DNA of 8,535 nucleotides from an uncultured Syntrophomonadaceae bacterium. GTDB lineage: Bacteria > Bacillota > Syntrophomonadia > Syntrophomonadales > Syntrophomonadaceae. Below the pieces are notes generated by a model. The model was not told where the DNA came from and made no database searches. It saw only the letters and a program-made list of their open reading frames with translations. The stretch covers positions 1-8,535 of the forward strand of contig CALXSZ010000055.1 of NCBI GenBank assembly GCA_944391275.1, written 5' to 3'. Below, one piece after another: positions 1 through 6,198 of this stretch; position 1 is the stretch's first letter, and every line of letters begins with the position of its first letter. A program made the translations under genes and the position numbers.

Positions 1-197
1 TAATAGTTTATCGTACGCGTTTTCCCTGGAGTTGAGCTTGATTTCGCCAATTTCTTTCTCCCGCATACACGGTTGATAAAGGAGGATTTTCCTACATTCG
101 AACGCCCAACCAAAGCAATTTCAGGGCATTTTTCTTCCGGTAATTTTCGAAGATCAACATAACAATTAACAAATTGTGGATTTTTTATTTTCAGCAA
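1..197 (-). CDS. engB: EngB/YsxC ribosome-biogenesis GTPase, N-terminal part (cut by left edge)
   Basis: Translating the minus strand from 197 gives about 65 residues with the EngB N-terminal signature: [14 protein letters not shown] (G1/P-loop), then [20 protein letters not shown] and RTIN, the switch I region of this family. EngB is a TRAFAC-class GTPase that acts late in 50S subunit assembly in the cytoplasm. The remaining G motifs (DxPG, TKxD) lie beyond the window. An in-frame TAG lies upstream and there is no ATG before the P-loop, so the only plausible start is TTG at 197-195, behind a purine-rich GGAAGAAGAGAG. The TTG start puts about 26 residues ahead of the P-loop region, as usual for the family. 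It follows the PPK2 gene by 69 bases on the same strand and may be co-transcribed with it. Identity is secure; the exact start is inferred. Confidence 0.93.
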   Translation of the reverse strand, partial: MLKIKNPQFVNCYVDLRKLPEEKCPEIALVGRSNVGKSSFINRVCGRKKLAKSSSTPGKTRTINY

Positions 198-266
198 TTT
201 TTCTCTCTTCTTCCACTTTTTCTATAGACACGGTCCTCTATTCTCCAAAAGCATTTTTGGGGGGAG

Positions 267-1757
267 TTAATCCATTCGCTGTTCAATAGCCTTAATAATC
301 GTACGCATGGCCTTGACGCGAGCATACTTTTTATCGTTTCCTTCAATAATTGTCCACGGCGCGTAATTGGTATGGGTTTTTTGCAACATTTCGTTAATAG
401 CTTCTTCATAAAGCGGCCATTTCTCACGATTACGCCAATCTTCCTCGGTAATTTTCCATTGTTTATCGGGATTATTTTGCCGATCATTGAAACGTCTCAA
501 TTGTTCCTCTTGATCAATCTGTATCCAGAATTTTACGATGATCGCGCCCCAGTCATCCAATGTCGCCTCGAATTCATTGATTTCACGATAAGCCCGTTTC
601 CATTCATCTTCTCGACAAAGATTTTCCACTCGTTCAACCATGACCCGGCCATACCATGTACGGTCAAAAATCGCAATATGACCCGTTTTAGGCAAGTCTC
701 TCCAAAATCGCCACAGGTAGTGATGATTTTTTTCAACATAATCCGGCGCGACCGTCGGGATCACTCGGTACCCCCGTGGGTCCAATGACTGCGTCAATCG
801 TCGGATATTTCCGCCTTTTCCGCTGGCGTCCCATCCTTCATATAAGACAATCAGCGGAATTTTCTTTTGATATAAGTAATTATGCAGCTCCGCCAGCCGT
901 TTTCCGGCGTCCCCTTTCTCCTCTTTGTAAGCTTCGTCACTCAAAGATATTTCTAAATTTACTTCATTTAGCCGGGGAATAGGCATAAGGTCAAAACGAT
1001 TCGGCACCACCCAATCAATCCGATGCTGCCCTTGTCTTTTCTGATCAATCGCTTTTTGCATGACGTCTCGAATGATCCGCATAAACTGCACCTTGCCATA
1101 ATAATCGTCTTCAGCTGAAATAAGATACCATGGCGCATATTCTGTATGGGTTCGTTGAATCATGGAATCAAAAATCTTAAAAAATTTCTCATAATTGCGA
1201 TTTTGTTTTTGATCGCGTCGGGTCACCTGCCAAGTTGTAGCCCGATCATGTAGCTGTTCGTCCTGTCGTTTCTTTTGTTCCTCTTGGCTAATATGCAAAA
1301 ATAATTTTACAAGAACATACCCGTCGTCAGCCAACTGCCTCTCAAACGCTTTGATTTGTTCATATCGTTCTATTCGATTTTCTTCGAAATCTTCTTCTTC
1401 AAATTCTGCCCAAGCAATTTCCTGATACCAACTCTCGTCAAAAATGGATATTTTTCCGTAAACCGGAACTTTCTGCCAATAACGCCACATAACCGGTTTG
1501 CGTTTTTCCGCCTCATCAGCCGGTTGAATCGAATAGACGGTATAGGCGCGCGTATCCAGCTGATTCACCAATTTATTAATACAGACGCCTTTTCCTGAGC
1601 CGTCCCATCCCTCAAAAAGAATCAGCATCGGAATTTTCAATTCTTTCATCTGCTGTTGAAGAACCATCAAGTCATTTTGCAGGTTTTCGATCAAAAGTTT
1701 GCTTTCTTTCTTTTTTATTTCTACCTTTAAATCAACATTTTCCAGCACATTCTTCAC
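267..1757 (-). CDS. pap: Two-domain PPK2 (class II) polyphosphate:AMP phosphotransferase
   Basis: This 496-residue protein has two tandem PPK2 domains (about 20-240 and 265-490). Class II two-domain PPK2 enzymes (Acinetobacter PAP, Pseudomonas PA3455) transfer phosphate from polyphosphate to AMP, making ADP in the cytoplasm; the length matches that class. The C-terminal domain has a complete active site: Walker A GWDASGKG at 308-315, APD near 338, and the Walker B/lid segment IFDRTWYGR at 363-371 followed by VERVE. The N-terminal domain keeps a Walker A (GWDGSGKG, 50-57) but reads IFDESWY at 105-111, with Glu replacing the lid Arg and no RVxVERV-like stretch, so it is probably non-catalytic or regulatory. 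The start is GTG at 1757-1755 behind AGGAAAG. It lies 99 bases downstream of rluD and 69 bases upstream of engB on the same strand. Family assignment is strong; AMP as acceptor is inferred from class II architecture. Confidence 0.93.
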   Translation of the reverse strand: MKNVLENVDLKVEIKKKESKLLIENLQNDLMVLQQQMKELKIPMLILFEGWDGSGKGVCINKLVNQLDTRAYTVYSIQPADEAEKRKPVMWRYWQKVPVYGKISIFDESWYQEIAWAEFEEEDFEENRIERYEQIKAFERQLADDGYVLVKLFLHISQEEQKKRQDEQLHDRATTWQVTRRDQKQNRNYEKFFKIFDSMIQRTHTEYAPWYLISAEDDYYGKVQFMRIIRDVMQKAIDQKRQGQHRIDWVVPNRFDLMPIPRLNEVNLEISLSDEAYKEEKGDAGKRLAELHNYLYQKKIPLIVLYEGWDASGKGGNIRRLTQSLDPRGYRVIPTVAPDYVEKNHHYLWRFWRDLPKTGHIAIFDRTWYGRVMVERVENLCREDEWKRAYREINEFEATLDDWGAIIVKFWIQIDQEEQLRRFNDRQNNPDKQWKITEEDWRNREKWPLYEEAINEMLQKTHTNYAPWTIIEGNDKKYARVKAMRTIIKAIEQRMD

Positions 1758-1823
1758 CCACTTTCCTATATTTCAATCATCCTTTTCTAAATTTTATGCC
1801 CACTTTATGAACCTGAAAGTGTT

Positions 1824-1861
1824 TTTTATTCATTCTATCTATTCATTTTATTCATTCTATC
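1824..1861. repeat. 16-bp direct repeat, 22-bp period, across the rluD stop codon
   Basis: The plus-strand string ttttattcattctatc occurs at 1824-1839 and again at 1846-1861, separated by tattca. The right copy contains the rluD stop codon (minus-strand TAG, 1859-1857), and both copies are AT-rich. It looks like a local tandem duplication of a 22-base unit. No function is evident; it lies just upstream of the PPK2 gene's leader. Confidence 0.75.
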
Positions 1862-2774
1862 GCTCATACGAACGCAATTGTTCTAAGATATTTTGAAAAT
1901 ATTCCGGCAAGGGACTTGTAAACTCCATATACTTCTGGGTCTTCGGATGAACAAATCCCAACTTTTCAGCATGAAGCATTTGAGACGTCACACCGAAATG
2001 TTTTTTTCCAGAACCATAGAGCGGATCCCCCACAACGGCATGTTTTATATAGGAAAAATGCACCCGGATCTGATGCGTTCTCCCCGTACGGAGCCGAACG
2101 CGAACCAATGTATAATTCTGGAAACGCTCCATCACCTCATAATCGCTTACAGCCGGTCGGCCATCTGCTATAACCGCCATTTTTTGGCGATCTTTTTTAC
2201 TACGTCCGATTGGCGCGTCGATGGTCCCCAAATTTTCTTGAATGACCCCATGAACCAACGCCACATATTCCCGCTGGATGCTATGCGCACGGATCTGCTC
2301 GGCCAAACTGCGATGTGCATAGTCATTTTTAGCCGCCATCATCACCCCTGAAGTATCCTTATCCAATCGATGAACAATGCCCGGACGTAAATCCCCATTA
2401 ATCCCCGATAAATCCTTTACATGATACAGCAAGGCATTCACTAATGTTGAATCCCAATTCCCATGCGCAGGATGTACGACCATTCCTTTCGGTTTATCCA
2501 ACACGACCACATCCGCATCCTCATAAAGAATCGTCAAAGGAATATTTTGCGGAATGAGATCCAACTTTTTCAGCTCCGGTTCTTCTATAATCACTTTTTC
2601 GCCACCGCGTACTCGATAGCTGGGTTTCACCTTTTTCCCGTCTACCCAAACCATTTCTTCTTGAATCAGTTCCTGTAAACGCCCACGGGAAAGATGTCCA
2701 TACTGTTCGGCAAGCCAAGCGTCCAATCTTTTGCCGGCTTCATCCTCTCCAACCCATTTTTCACTCTTTTTCAT
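1857..2774 (-). CDS. rluD: RluD/YlyB-family 23S rRNA (or tRNA) pseudouridine synthase
   Basis: The 305-residue protein has an N-terminal S4 RNA-binding domain (about 13-75, AGKRLDAWLAEQ onward) and an RluA-type catalytic domain (about 85-300). The catalytic motif HRLDKDTSG is at 135-143, with Asp138 the expected nucleophile; DKPKGMVVHPAHG (93-105) and GRTHQIRVHF are further family hallmarks. RluD-type enzymes isomerise uridines in 23S rRNA helix 69, but some relatives modify other sites, so the exact target is not readable here. The ATG overlaps the lspA stop (ATGA, 2774-2771) and has GAGG seven bases upstream, indicating translational coupling. The lspA-rluD pair is the same arrangement as lspA-ylyB in Bacillus subtilis. 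Length is normal. Confidence 0.95.
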   Translation of the reverse strand: MKKSEKWVGEDEAGKRLDAWLAEQYGHLSRGRLQELIQEEMVWVDGKKVKPSYRVRGGEKVIIEEPELKKLDLIPQNIPLTILYEDADVVVLDKPKGMVVHPAHGNWDSTLVNALLYHVKDLSGINGDLRPGIVHRLDKDTSGVMMAAKNDYAHRSLAEQIRAHSIQREYVALVHGVIQENLGTIDAPIGRSKKDRQKMAVIADGRPAVSDYEVMERFQNYTLVRVRLRTGRTHQIRVHFSYIKHAVVGDPLYGSGKKHFGVTSQMLHAEKLGFVHPKTQKYMEFTSPLPEYFQNILEQLRSYER

Positions 2775-3214
2775 GGCCTATCCTCTGCTTTATGATCCAA
2801 CAAAACGCCTAAAAATAACCATATTCCGCCGCACACAATCGCTACATCGGCTAAATTAAAAACCGGCCACCAGCCAATACAAATATAATCAATTACATAC
2901 CCCAGATAAAAACGGTCAATCATATTCCCCAGCGCCCCTCCCAGAACACAGCCTAATGCCAAATCAATTCGGGGTTTTAAATGATAGCGACGCCGATACC
3001 ACAAAATTCCGCAAACCGTCAGCATAGAAATCGCTAACAGTAACCATCGCTGTCCGGACAACATGCTAAAAGCAGCTCCCCTGTTCTGCACATATAATAA
3101 GGAAACCATTCCGTCTATAATGGGTTTACTTTCGTGTAAAGCAAAGTGCGCGACAATATAATTTTTTATCAGCCGATCTGCAATTAAAATCGTCCCGGAT
3201 AAAATCCAAAACAA
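2771..3214 (-). CDS. lspA: Lipoprotein signal peptidase (signal peptidase II)
   Basis: LspA is the inner-membrane aspartyl protease that cleaves diacylglyceryl-modified prolipoproteins just before the lipobox cysteine. From the chosen start the protein has 147 residues and four hydrophobic segments (about 2-20, 56-73, 86-97 and 124-139). The catalytic aspartates are in GNMIDR (Asp100) and FNLADVAI (Asp123); QNRGAAF (43-49) is the conserved substrate-site Asn-Arg region. The frame can be opened at TTG 3250, but a perfect AGGAGG lies inside that extension (3229-3224), nine bases before TTG 3214. Starting there gives FWILSGTILIADRLIK, which matches the usual LspA N-terminus with almost no cytoplasmic leader, so I prefer 3214. 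Translation is coupled to rluD by a 4-base overlap. The lipoprotein at 6199-7056 is a plausible substrate. Confidence 0.95.
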   Translation of the reverse strand: MFWILSGTILIADRLIKNYIVAHFALHESKPIIDGMVSLLYVQNRGAAFSMLSGQRWLLLAISMLTVCGILWYRRRYHLKPRIDLALGCVLGGALGNMIDRFYLGYVIDYICIGWWPVFNLADVAIVCGGIWLFLGVLLDHKAEDRP

Positions 3215-3272
3215 GATCCTTTTCCTCCTGTTTTCTGATTTCAAACACAATCAATTTTTAAATACAACTATT

Positions 3273-3301
3273 AGGATACCGTAAAAATCTTTCCGGCGCA
3301 A
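3273..3301 (-). promoter_or_regulatory. Candidate sigma-A promoter for lspA-rluD(-PPK2-engB)
   Basis: The minus strand reads TTGCGC (3301-3296), a 17-base spacer, then TATCCT (3278-3273); each box matches 4 of 6 consensus bases and the spacing is ideal. It would start transcription about 50 bases before the preferred lspA start. A perfect TATAAT also occurs at 3309-3304 on the same strand but lacks a good -35. Sequence match only. Confidence 0.45.
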
Positions 3302-3335
3302 CCATTATATTGTATCCTTTTTTGGAGTCTTTGCA

Positions 3336-3364
3336 GCATATTATAGGAAGATTTTTCATAAAAT
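3336..3364 (+). promoter_or_regulatory. Sigma-E (mother-cell) promoter of spoIIP
   Basis: The -35 box GCATATT (3336-3342) and -10 box CATAAAAT (3357-3364) are separated by 14 bases. They match the sigma-E consensus (KMATATT, 13-15 bases, CATACANT) except for one base in the -10. It lies 28 bases before the spoIIP start, and SpoIIP is an established sigma-E-dependent mother-cell protein in Bacillus and Clostridia. The ribosome binding site AGGGAGGGGG follows at 3378-3387, five bases from the ATG. Confidence 0.85.
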
Positions 3365-3392
3365 ATCTGTAGCAAACAGGGAGGGGGTTAAA

Positions 3393-4484
3393 ATGAAACG
3401 GCGTATTTTTTCGGGATTTTTAAAATGGTTTCTCTTATTATTTCTTGTCTTGGGGACATTGATTACCGGAATAACCGCACGCGATCCAACGCTTCACTTG
3501 CTTTCCTATCTGCAAAACGGTTCCGCCTGGGTTTGCCGTTTGATTTGGGACATCCCATCGAATGGATTATCGTTTTCTCAGGTACAACGTCAACTTTCTT
3601 TAGTCGGAATGAACTACATGGCCCCCAACCTGGAGATCATCTCTTTTTCAAATTGGTTTCAACATCTTCCTCAGCGTTTACTTACTTCGCAATTACATGC
3701 GCTTGCAGCCTCTGAAGAAGTCGAAAGCGAAGATCCCTCAACGCCAAAAGAAGAGAAAGAAAACTTTATAACCGATCCGGAATCTCCAATATCTTCCGGA
3801 GTCGATGTACAAGACTTTCTGCGCGACCACGAATCAACGCCTGTCGTTTCCCCTTTATCCAGTAATACTGTAGCAGACGGTCAAACACGAATTGTTCTTT
3901 ATTGCACGCATAACTCCGAAAGTTATACGCCTTCTTCAGGCGGCACCCACGTTTCCGGTGGAAACGGCCTTATCAACAATGTAGCCACCCACTTAGCCGA
4001 ACAACTGACCCAAAAAGGACTTCCATCCGAATTCGTCTTTGGTATGCACGACTGGCCCAGTTACGATAATAGCTACACGGAATCGCGCAAAACCGTCAAT
4101 CAAATTTTAGAAAAATATCCCGATCAACTCGTCGCACTCTTCGACGTCCATCGAGACAGTATTCTATCCCAAAAAAAAGCGGATACAGTAGAAATCAATC
4201 ACCGAAAAGCTGCACGAATCCTATTAGTTGTTGGGACGAATCAGCGTAAATCCCATCCAAACTGGGAACAAAATCTAGCGCTCGCGCAAAAAATTGAAAC
4301 GGTAGGAAATCAATTGTATCCCGGTCTTATTCGCGGCATTACCCAAAAAGCCGGAACTTACCACCAAGAGTTGTTCACAGGCGCGTTACTCCTGGAATTT
4401 GGCACAGACTTAAATTCTTTGGAAGAAGCCGAATACGCTGCGGAACTTTTAGCAGATATTCTAGTCCAAGTGTTTTCGACCTAA
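3393..4484 (+). CDS. spoIIP: Stage II sporulation protein P (SpoIIP), peptidoglycan amidase/endopeptidase for engulfment
   Basis: This 363-residue protein has a short basic N-terminus and one membrane anchor (about 8-27). A membrane-proximal region follows to about 105, then an acidic, Ser/Pro-rich linker (about 105-160) and the SpoIIP catalytic domain (about 163-363). Diagnostic motifs are YCTHNSESYTP (170-180, His173 and Glu176 as likely metal/catalytic residues), LFDVHRDS (249-256), HPNWEQNLALA (288-298) and YHQELFTGALLLEFG (323-337). SpoIIP works with SpoIID and SpoIIM in the mother-cell membrane, cleaving septal and peripheral peptidoglycan so that the membrane can engulf the forespore. 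In B. subtilis it follows gpr; here it stands alone, divergent from lspA. It is preceded by a strong RBS and sigma-E promoter and ends in a terminator. Intact, normal length. Confidence 0.97.
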   Translation: MKRRIFSGFLKWFLLLFLVLGTLITGITARDPTLHLLSYLQNGSAWVCRLIWDIPSNGLSFSQVQRQLSLVGMNYMAPNLEIISFSNWFQHLPQRLLTSQLHALAASEEVESEDPSTPKEEKENFITDPESPISSGVDVQDFLRDHESTPVVSPLSSNTVADGQTRIVLYCTHNSESYTPSSGGTHVSGGNGLINNVATHLAEQLTQKGLPSEFVFGMHDWPSYDNSYTESRKTVNQILEKYPDQLVALFDVHRDSILSQKKADTVEINHRKAARILLVVGTNQRKSHPNWEQNLALAQKIETVGNQLYPGLIRGITQKAGTYHQELFTGALLLEFGTDLNSLEEAEYAAELLADILVQVFST

Positions 4485-4488
4485 AAAC

Positions 4489-4535
4489 AAAAAATGGCCT
4501 CACAGATGTTTTCCATCTCTTTGAGGCCATTTTTT
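4489..4535. terminator. Bidirectional intrinsic terminator between spoIIP and the ABC importer
   Basis: The arms aaaaaatggcctca (4489-4502) and tgaggccatttttt (4522-4535) are perfect 14-base complements, with an A run before and a T run after, so the hairpin terminates on both strands. The 19-base loop has a smaller 5-bp hairpin (agatg/catct). The minus-strand ATPase stop codon (4536-4534) lies partly within the A/T flank, so there is almost no 3' untranslated spacing on that side. Confidence 0.93.
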
Positions 4536-5289
4536 ATTCCTGGTTCAGCATTCGTTTTAAGAAGTTTCGGGTTCGTTCATGTTTCGGTTGATTGAAGATT
4601 TCCTGAGGTGTTCCTTCCTCCAAAATAATTCCATCGTCCATAAAAACAACGCGATCGGCCACTTCTCGGGCAAACTGCATTTCATGCGTCACAACCAGCA
4701 TCGTGAGTCCACTTTCCGCTAATTGTTTCATAATTTTCAGCACTTCCCCCACCATTTCCGGATCCAATGCACTGGTCGGTTCGTCAAACAAAAGCGCGTC
4801 GGGTTCCATTGAAAGTCCACGGGCAATCGCCACCCGTTGTTTCTGTCCACCCGAAAGTTGAGACGGCCGAGCTTGCATAAACTGATTCATTCCTACGGTT
4901 GACAAATATTTTTCCGCAGTCTGTACAGCCTGATTTTTAGGACGCTTCAAAACCTGCACCTGTCCGACAACGCAATTATCTAAAACATTTAAATTATTAA
5001 ATAAATTAAATTGTTGAAAAACCATCCCTAATTTTGCTCGATATGCAGTTACATTCATCTTAGCATCTAAAATATTTTTTCCTTCATAGATAATCTCCCC
5101 GCCATCCGGTCGTTCCAATAAATTTAAACACCGCAGCAAAGTTGATTTGCCCGATCCACTAGAACCAATTATACAAACTACTTCACCTCGGTCAACATGA
5201 AAATGAATATCTTTCAATACTTCATGATTCCCAAAAGATTTGCTCAAATGACGAATCTCGATCAATGTTTCGGAATGGGATTTAGGCAC
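4534..5289 (-). CDS. Polar amino acid ABC importer ATPase, predicted lysine uptake
   Basis: This 251-residue ATPase is of the GlnQ/HisP/ArtP type. Motifs: Walker [10 protein letters not shown] (42-50), Q-loop VFQQFNLF (Gln92), signature LSGGQ (145-149), Walker B ALLFDEP (165-171), D-loop SALD (173-176) and H-loop His202. It would bind the cytoplasmic face of the permease as a dimer and power import. The start is GTG at 5289, overlapping the permease stop by eight bases, with GAGGTG seven bases upstream, so it is translationally coupled. The substrate class comes from the family; lysine is inferred from the riboswitch at the head of the operon. It is the last gene before the shared terminator. 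Confidence 0.95.
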   Translation of the reverse strand: MPKSHSETLIEIRHLSKSFGNHEVLKDIHFHVDRGEVVCIIGSSGSGKSTLLRCLNLLERPDGGEIIYEGKNILDAKMNVTAYRAKLGMVFQQFNLFNNLNVLDNCVVGQVQVLKRPKNQAVQTAEKYLSTVGMNQFMQARPSQLSGGQKQRVAIARGLSMEPDALLFDEPTSALDPEMVGEVLKIMKQLAESGLTMLVVTHEMQFAREVADRVVFMDDGIILEEGTPQEIFNQPKHERTRNFLKRMLNQE

Positions 5290-6052
5290 GGTTTTTCACC
5301 TCTTTCACATCTGGCGTATGGGACTGCATCATATCGTAGTTTTGGGGACCGTCTAATTTTCTTTCCATGACCCGTAAGATACGTGTAACGGTAAAAGTCA
5401 TAATCAAATACATCACGCAAGCAATGGTAAAAGCCTCAAAATACTTAAAATTATTTCCCGCGACTGATTTGGTCTGGAAGAAAAGTTCAGAAACCGAAAT
5501 AACCGCAAGCACCGATGTATCTTTGATATTAATAACAAATTCATTACCGGTTGCAGGAAGAATATTCCGTACAACCTGAGGTAAAATAATGCAACGCATC
5601 GTTTGCCAATGACTCATTCCAATCGCATGAGCGGCTTCAAACTGTCCTTTATCAATAGAAATAATTCCGCCGCGGACAATTTCCGCCATATATGCACCGG
5701 TATTAATCGAAACAATAAATACTCCAGCGGCAATATTATTGAGTTTAATACCTACAACCATGGGACTTCCATAATAGATTACCATTGCCTGTACCATCAT
5801 GGGCGTTCCACGAAAAACTTCTACATAAACATTAATCAAAATATTAGCCAATTTTAAAATACCTTTTTTCAGCCAATTGTCCGAAGGATCAACCGGTATC
5901 GTTCGAATCACTCCAAGCAAAATACCGATGGCAAAGCCAATAACCGTCCCGATCAATGCAATAAACAAAGTATTTTCTGCTCCGCGCAAAAACATTGGCC
6001 AATACTCATTGATCAGTTTCAAAACCCAGTCAAAAAAGGACATCGATTCCAT
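5282..6052 (-). CDS. Polar amino acid ABC importer permease, predicted lysine uptake
   Basis: This 256-residue permease is of the HisM/GlnP type (BPD_transp_1), with about five membrane segments (about 25-48, 67-95, 105-122, 165-190 and 205-225). The EAA coupling loop is seen as [20 protein letters not shown] at 139-158, the contact site for the ATPase. There is only one permease gene, so the channel is probably a homodimer. The ATG at 6052 follows AAGGGGGAA; a second Met at residue 4 is possible but worse placed. It overlaps the ATPase gene by eight bases and is separated from the binding-protein gene by 146 bases that contain an intrinsic terminator. Lysine as substrate is inferred from the riboswitch. 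Confidence 0.94.
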   Translation of the reverse strand: MESMSFFDWVLKLINEYWPMFLRGAENTLFIALIGTVIGFAIGILLGVIRTIPVDPSDNWLKKGILKLANILINVYVEVFRGTPMMVQAMVIYYGSPMVVGIKLNNIAAGVFIVSINTGAYMAEIVRGGIISIDKGQFEAAHAIGMSHWQTMRCIILPQVVRNILPATGNEFVINIKDTSVLAVISVSELFFQTKSVAGNNFKYFEAFTIACVMYLIMTFTVTRILRVMERKLDGPQNYDMMQSHTPDVKEVKNRA

Positions 6053-6081
6053 TCCGTCTTCCCCCTTGGATTTCTACCGTT

Positions 6082-6120
6082 AAAAAAGCCGCTGTAAAGG
6101 CAGTATCCTTTTACAGCGGC
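6082..6120 (-). terminator. Intercistronic terminator/attenuator between binding-protein and permease genes
   Basis: On the minus strand GCCGCTGTAAA (6120-6110) pairs perfectly with TTTACAGCGGC (6098-6088). The stem is GC-rich at its base, has an 11-base loop and is followed directly by TTTTTT (6087-6082). It is a textbook intrinsic terminator, yet it lies inside the operon. The expected result is that most transcripts stop after the binding-protein gene, giving excess binding protein over membrane complex. Its 5' arm overlaps the last codons and stop of the small ORF at 6111-6164. Confidence 0.9.
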
Positions 6121-6164
6121 CAGGAATCAGCAATCAAAACCGGAGACAAAGCTTCCACGAGCAT
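6111..6164 (-). CDS. Putative 17-residue peptide (MLVEALSPVLIADSWPL) ending inside the terminator arm
   Basis: A small ORF lies between the binding-protein stop and the intercistronic terminator. It has an ATG at 6164-6162 behind AGAGGAG (6177-6171, six-base spacing), one of the better ribosome binding sites in the window. It is short, fairly hydrophobic, carries one Trp and ends Trp-Pro-Leu-stop. The TGG-CCG-CTG-TAA codons coincide with the 5' arm of the terminator, so a ribosome reaching or pausing at the end would cover that arm and favour readthrough into the permease gene. I recognise no homologue. A chance ORF is possible at this length; the RBS and position are the evidence. Confidence 0.45.
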   Translation of the reverse strand: MLVEALSPVLIADSWPL

Positions 6165-6198
6165 TATGATCTCCTCTGTACCGACCAGCTTATTCTCC

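Noticed and set aside
236..266. Inverted repeat ctccaaaa/ttttgggggg between the PPK2 gene and engB
   Set aside because: The stem is short and A/T-rich and no T run follows on the minus strand; readthrough into engB seems more likely than termination.
372..788. Long plus-strand open frames opposite the PPK2 gene
   Set aside because: They lie antisense to strongly conserved PPK2 coding sequence, have no convincing ribosome binding site and resemble no family.
1801..1821. cacttt/aaagtg hairpin between rluD and the PPK2 gene
   Set aside because: Only six base pairs, AT-rich, and no T run follows on either strand, so it cannot be called a terminator.
1893..2351. 152-residue plus-strand open frame opposite rluD
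   Set aside because: It is antisense to an intact, motif-bearing gene; the composition is that of a reverse-strand shadow.
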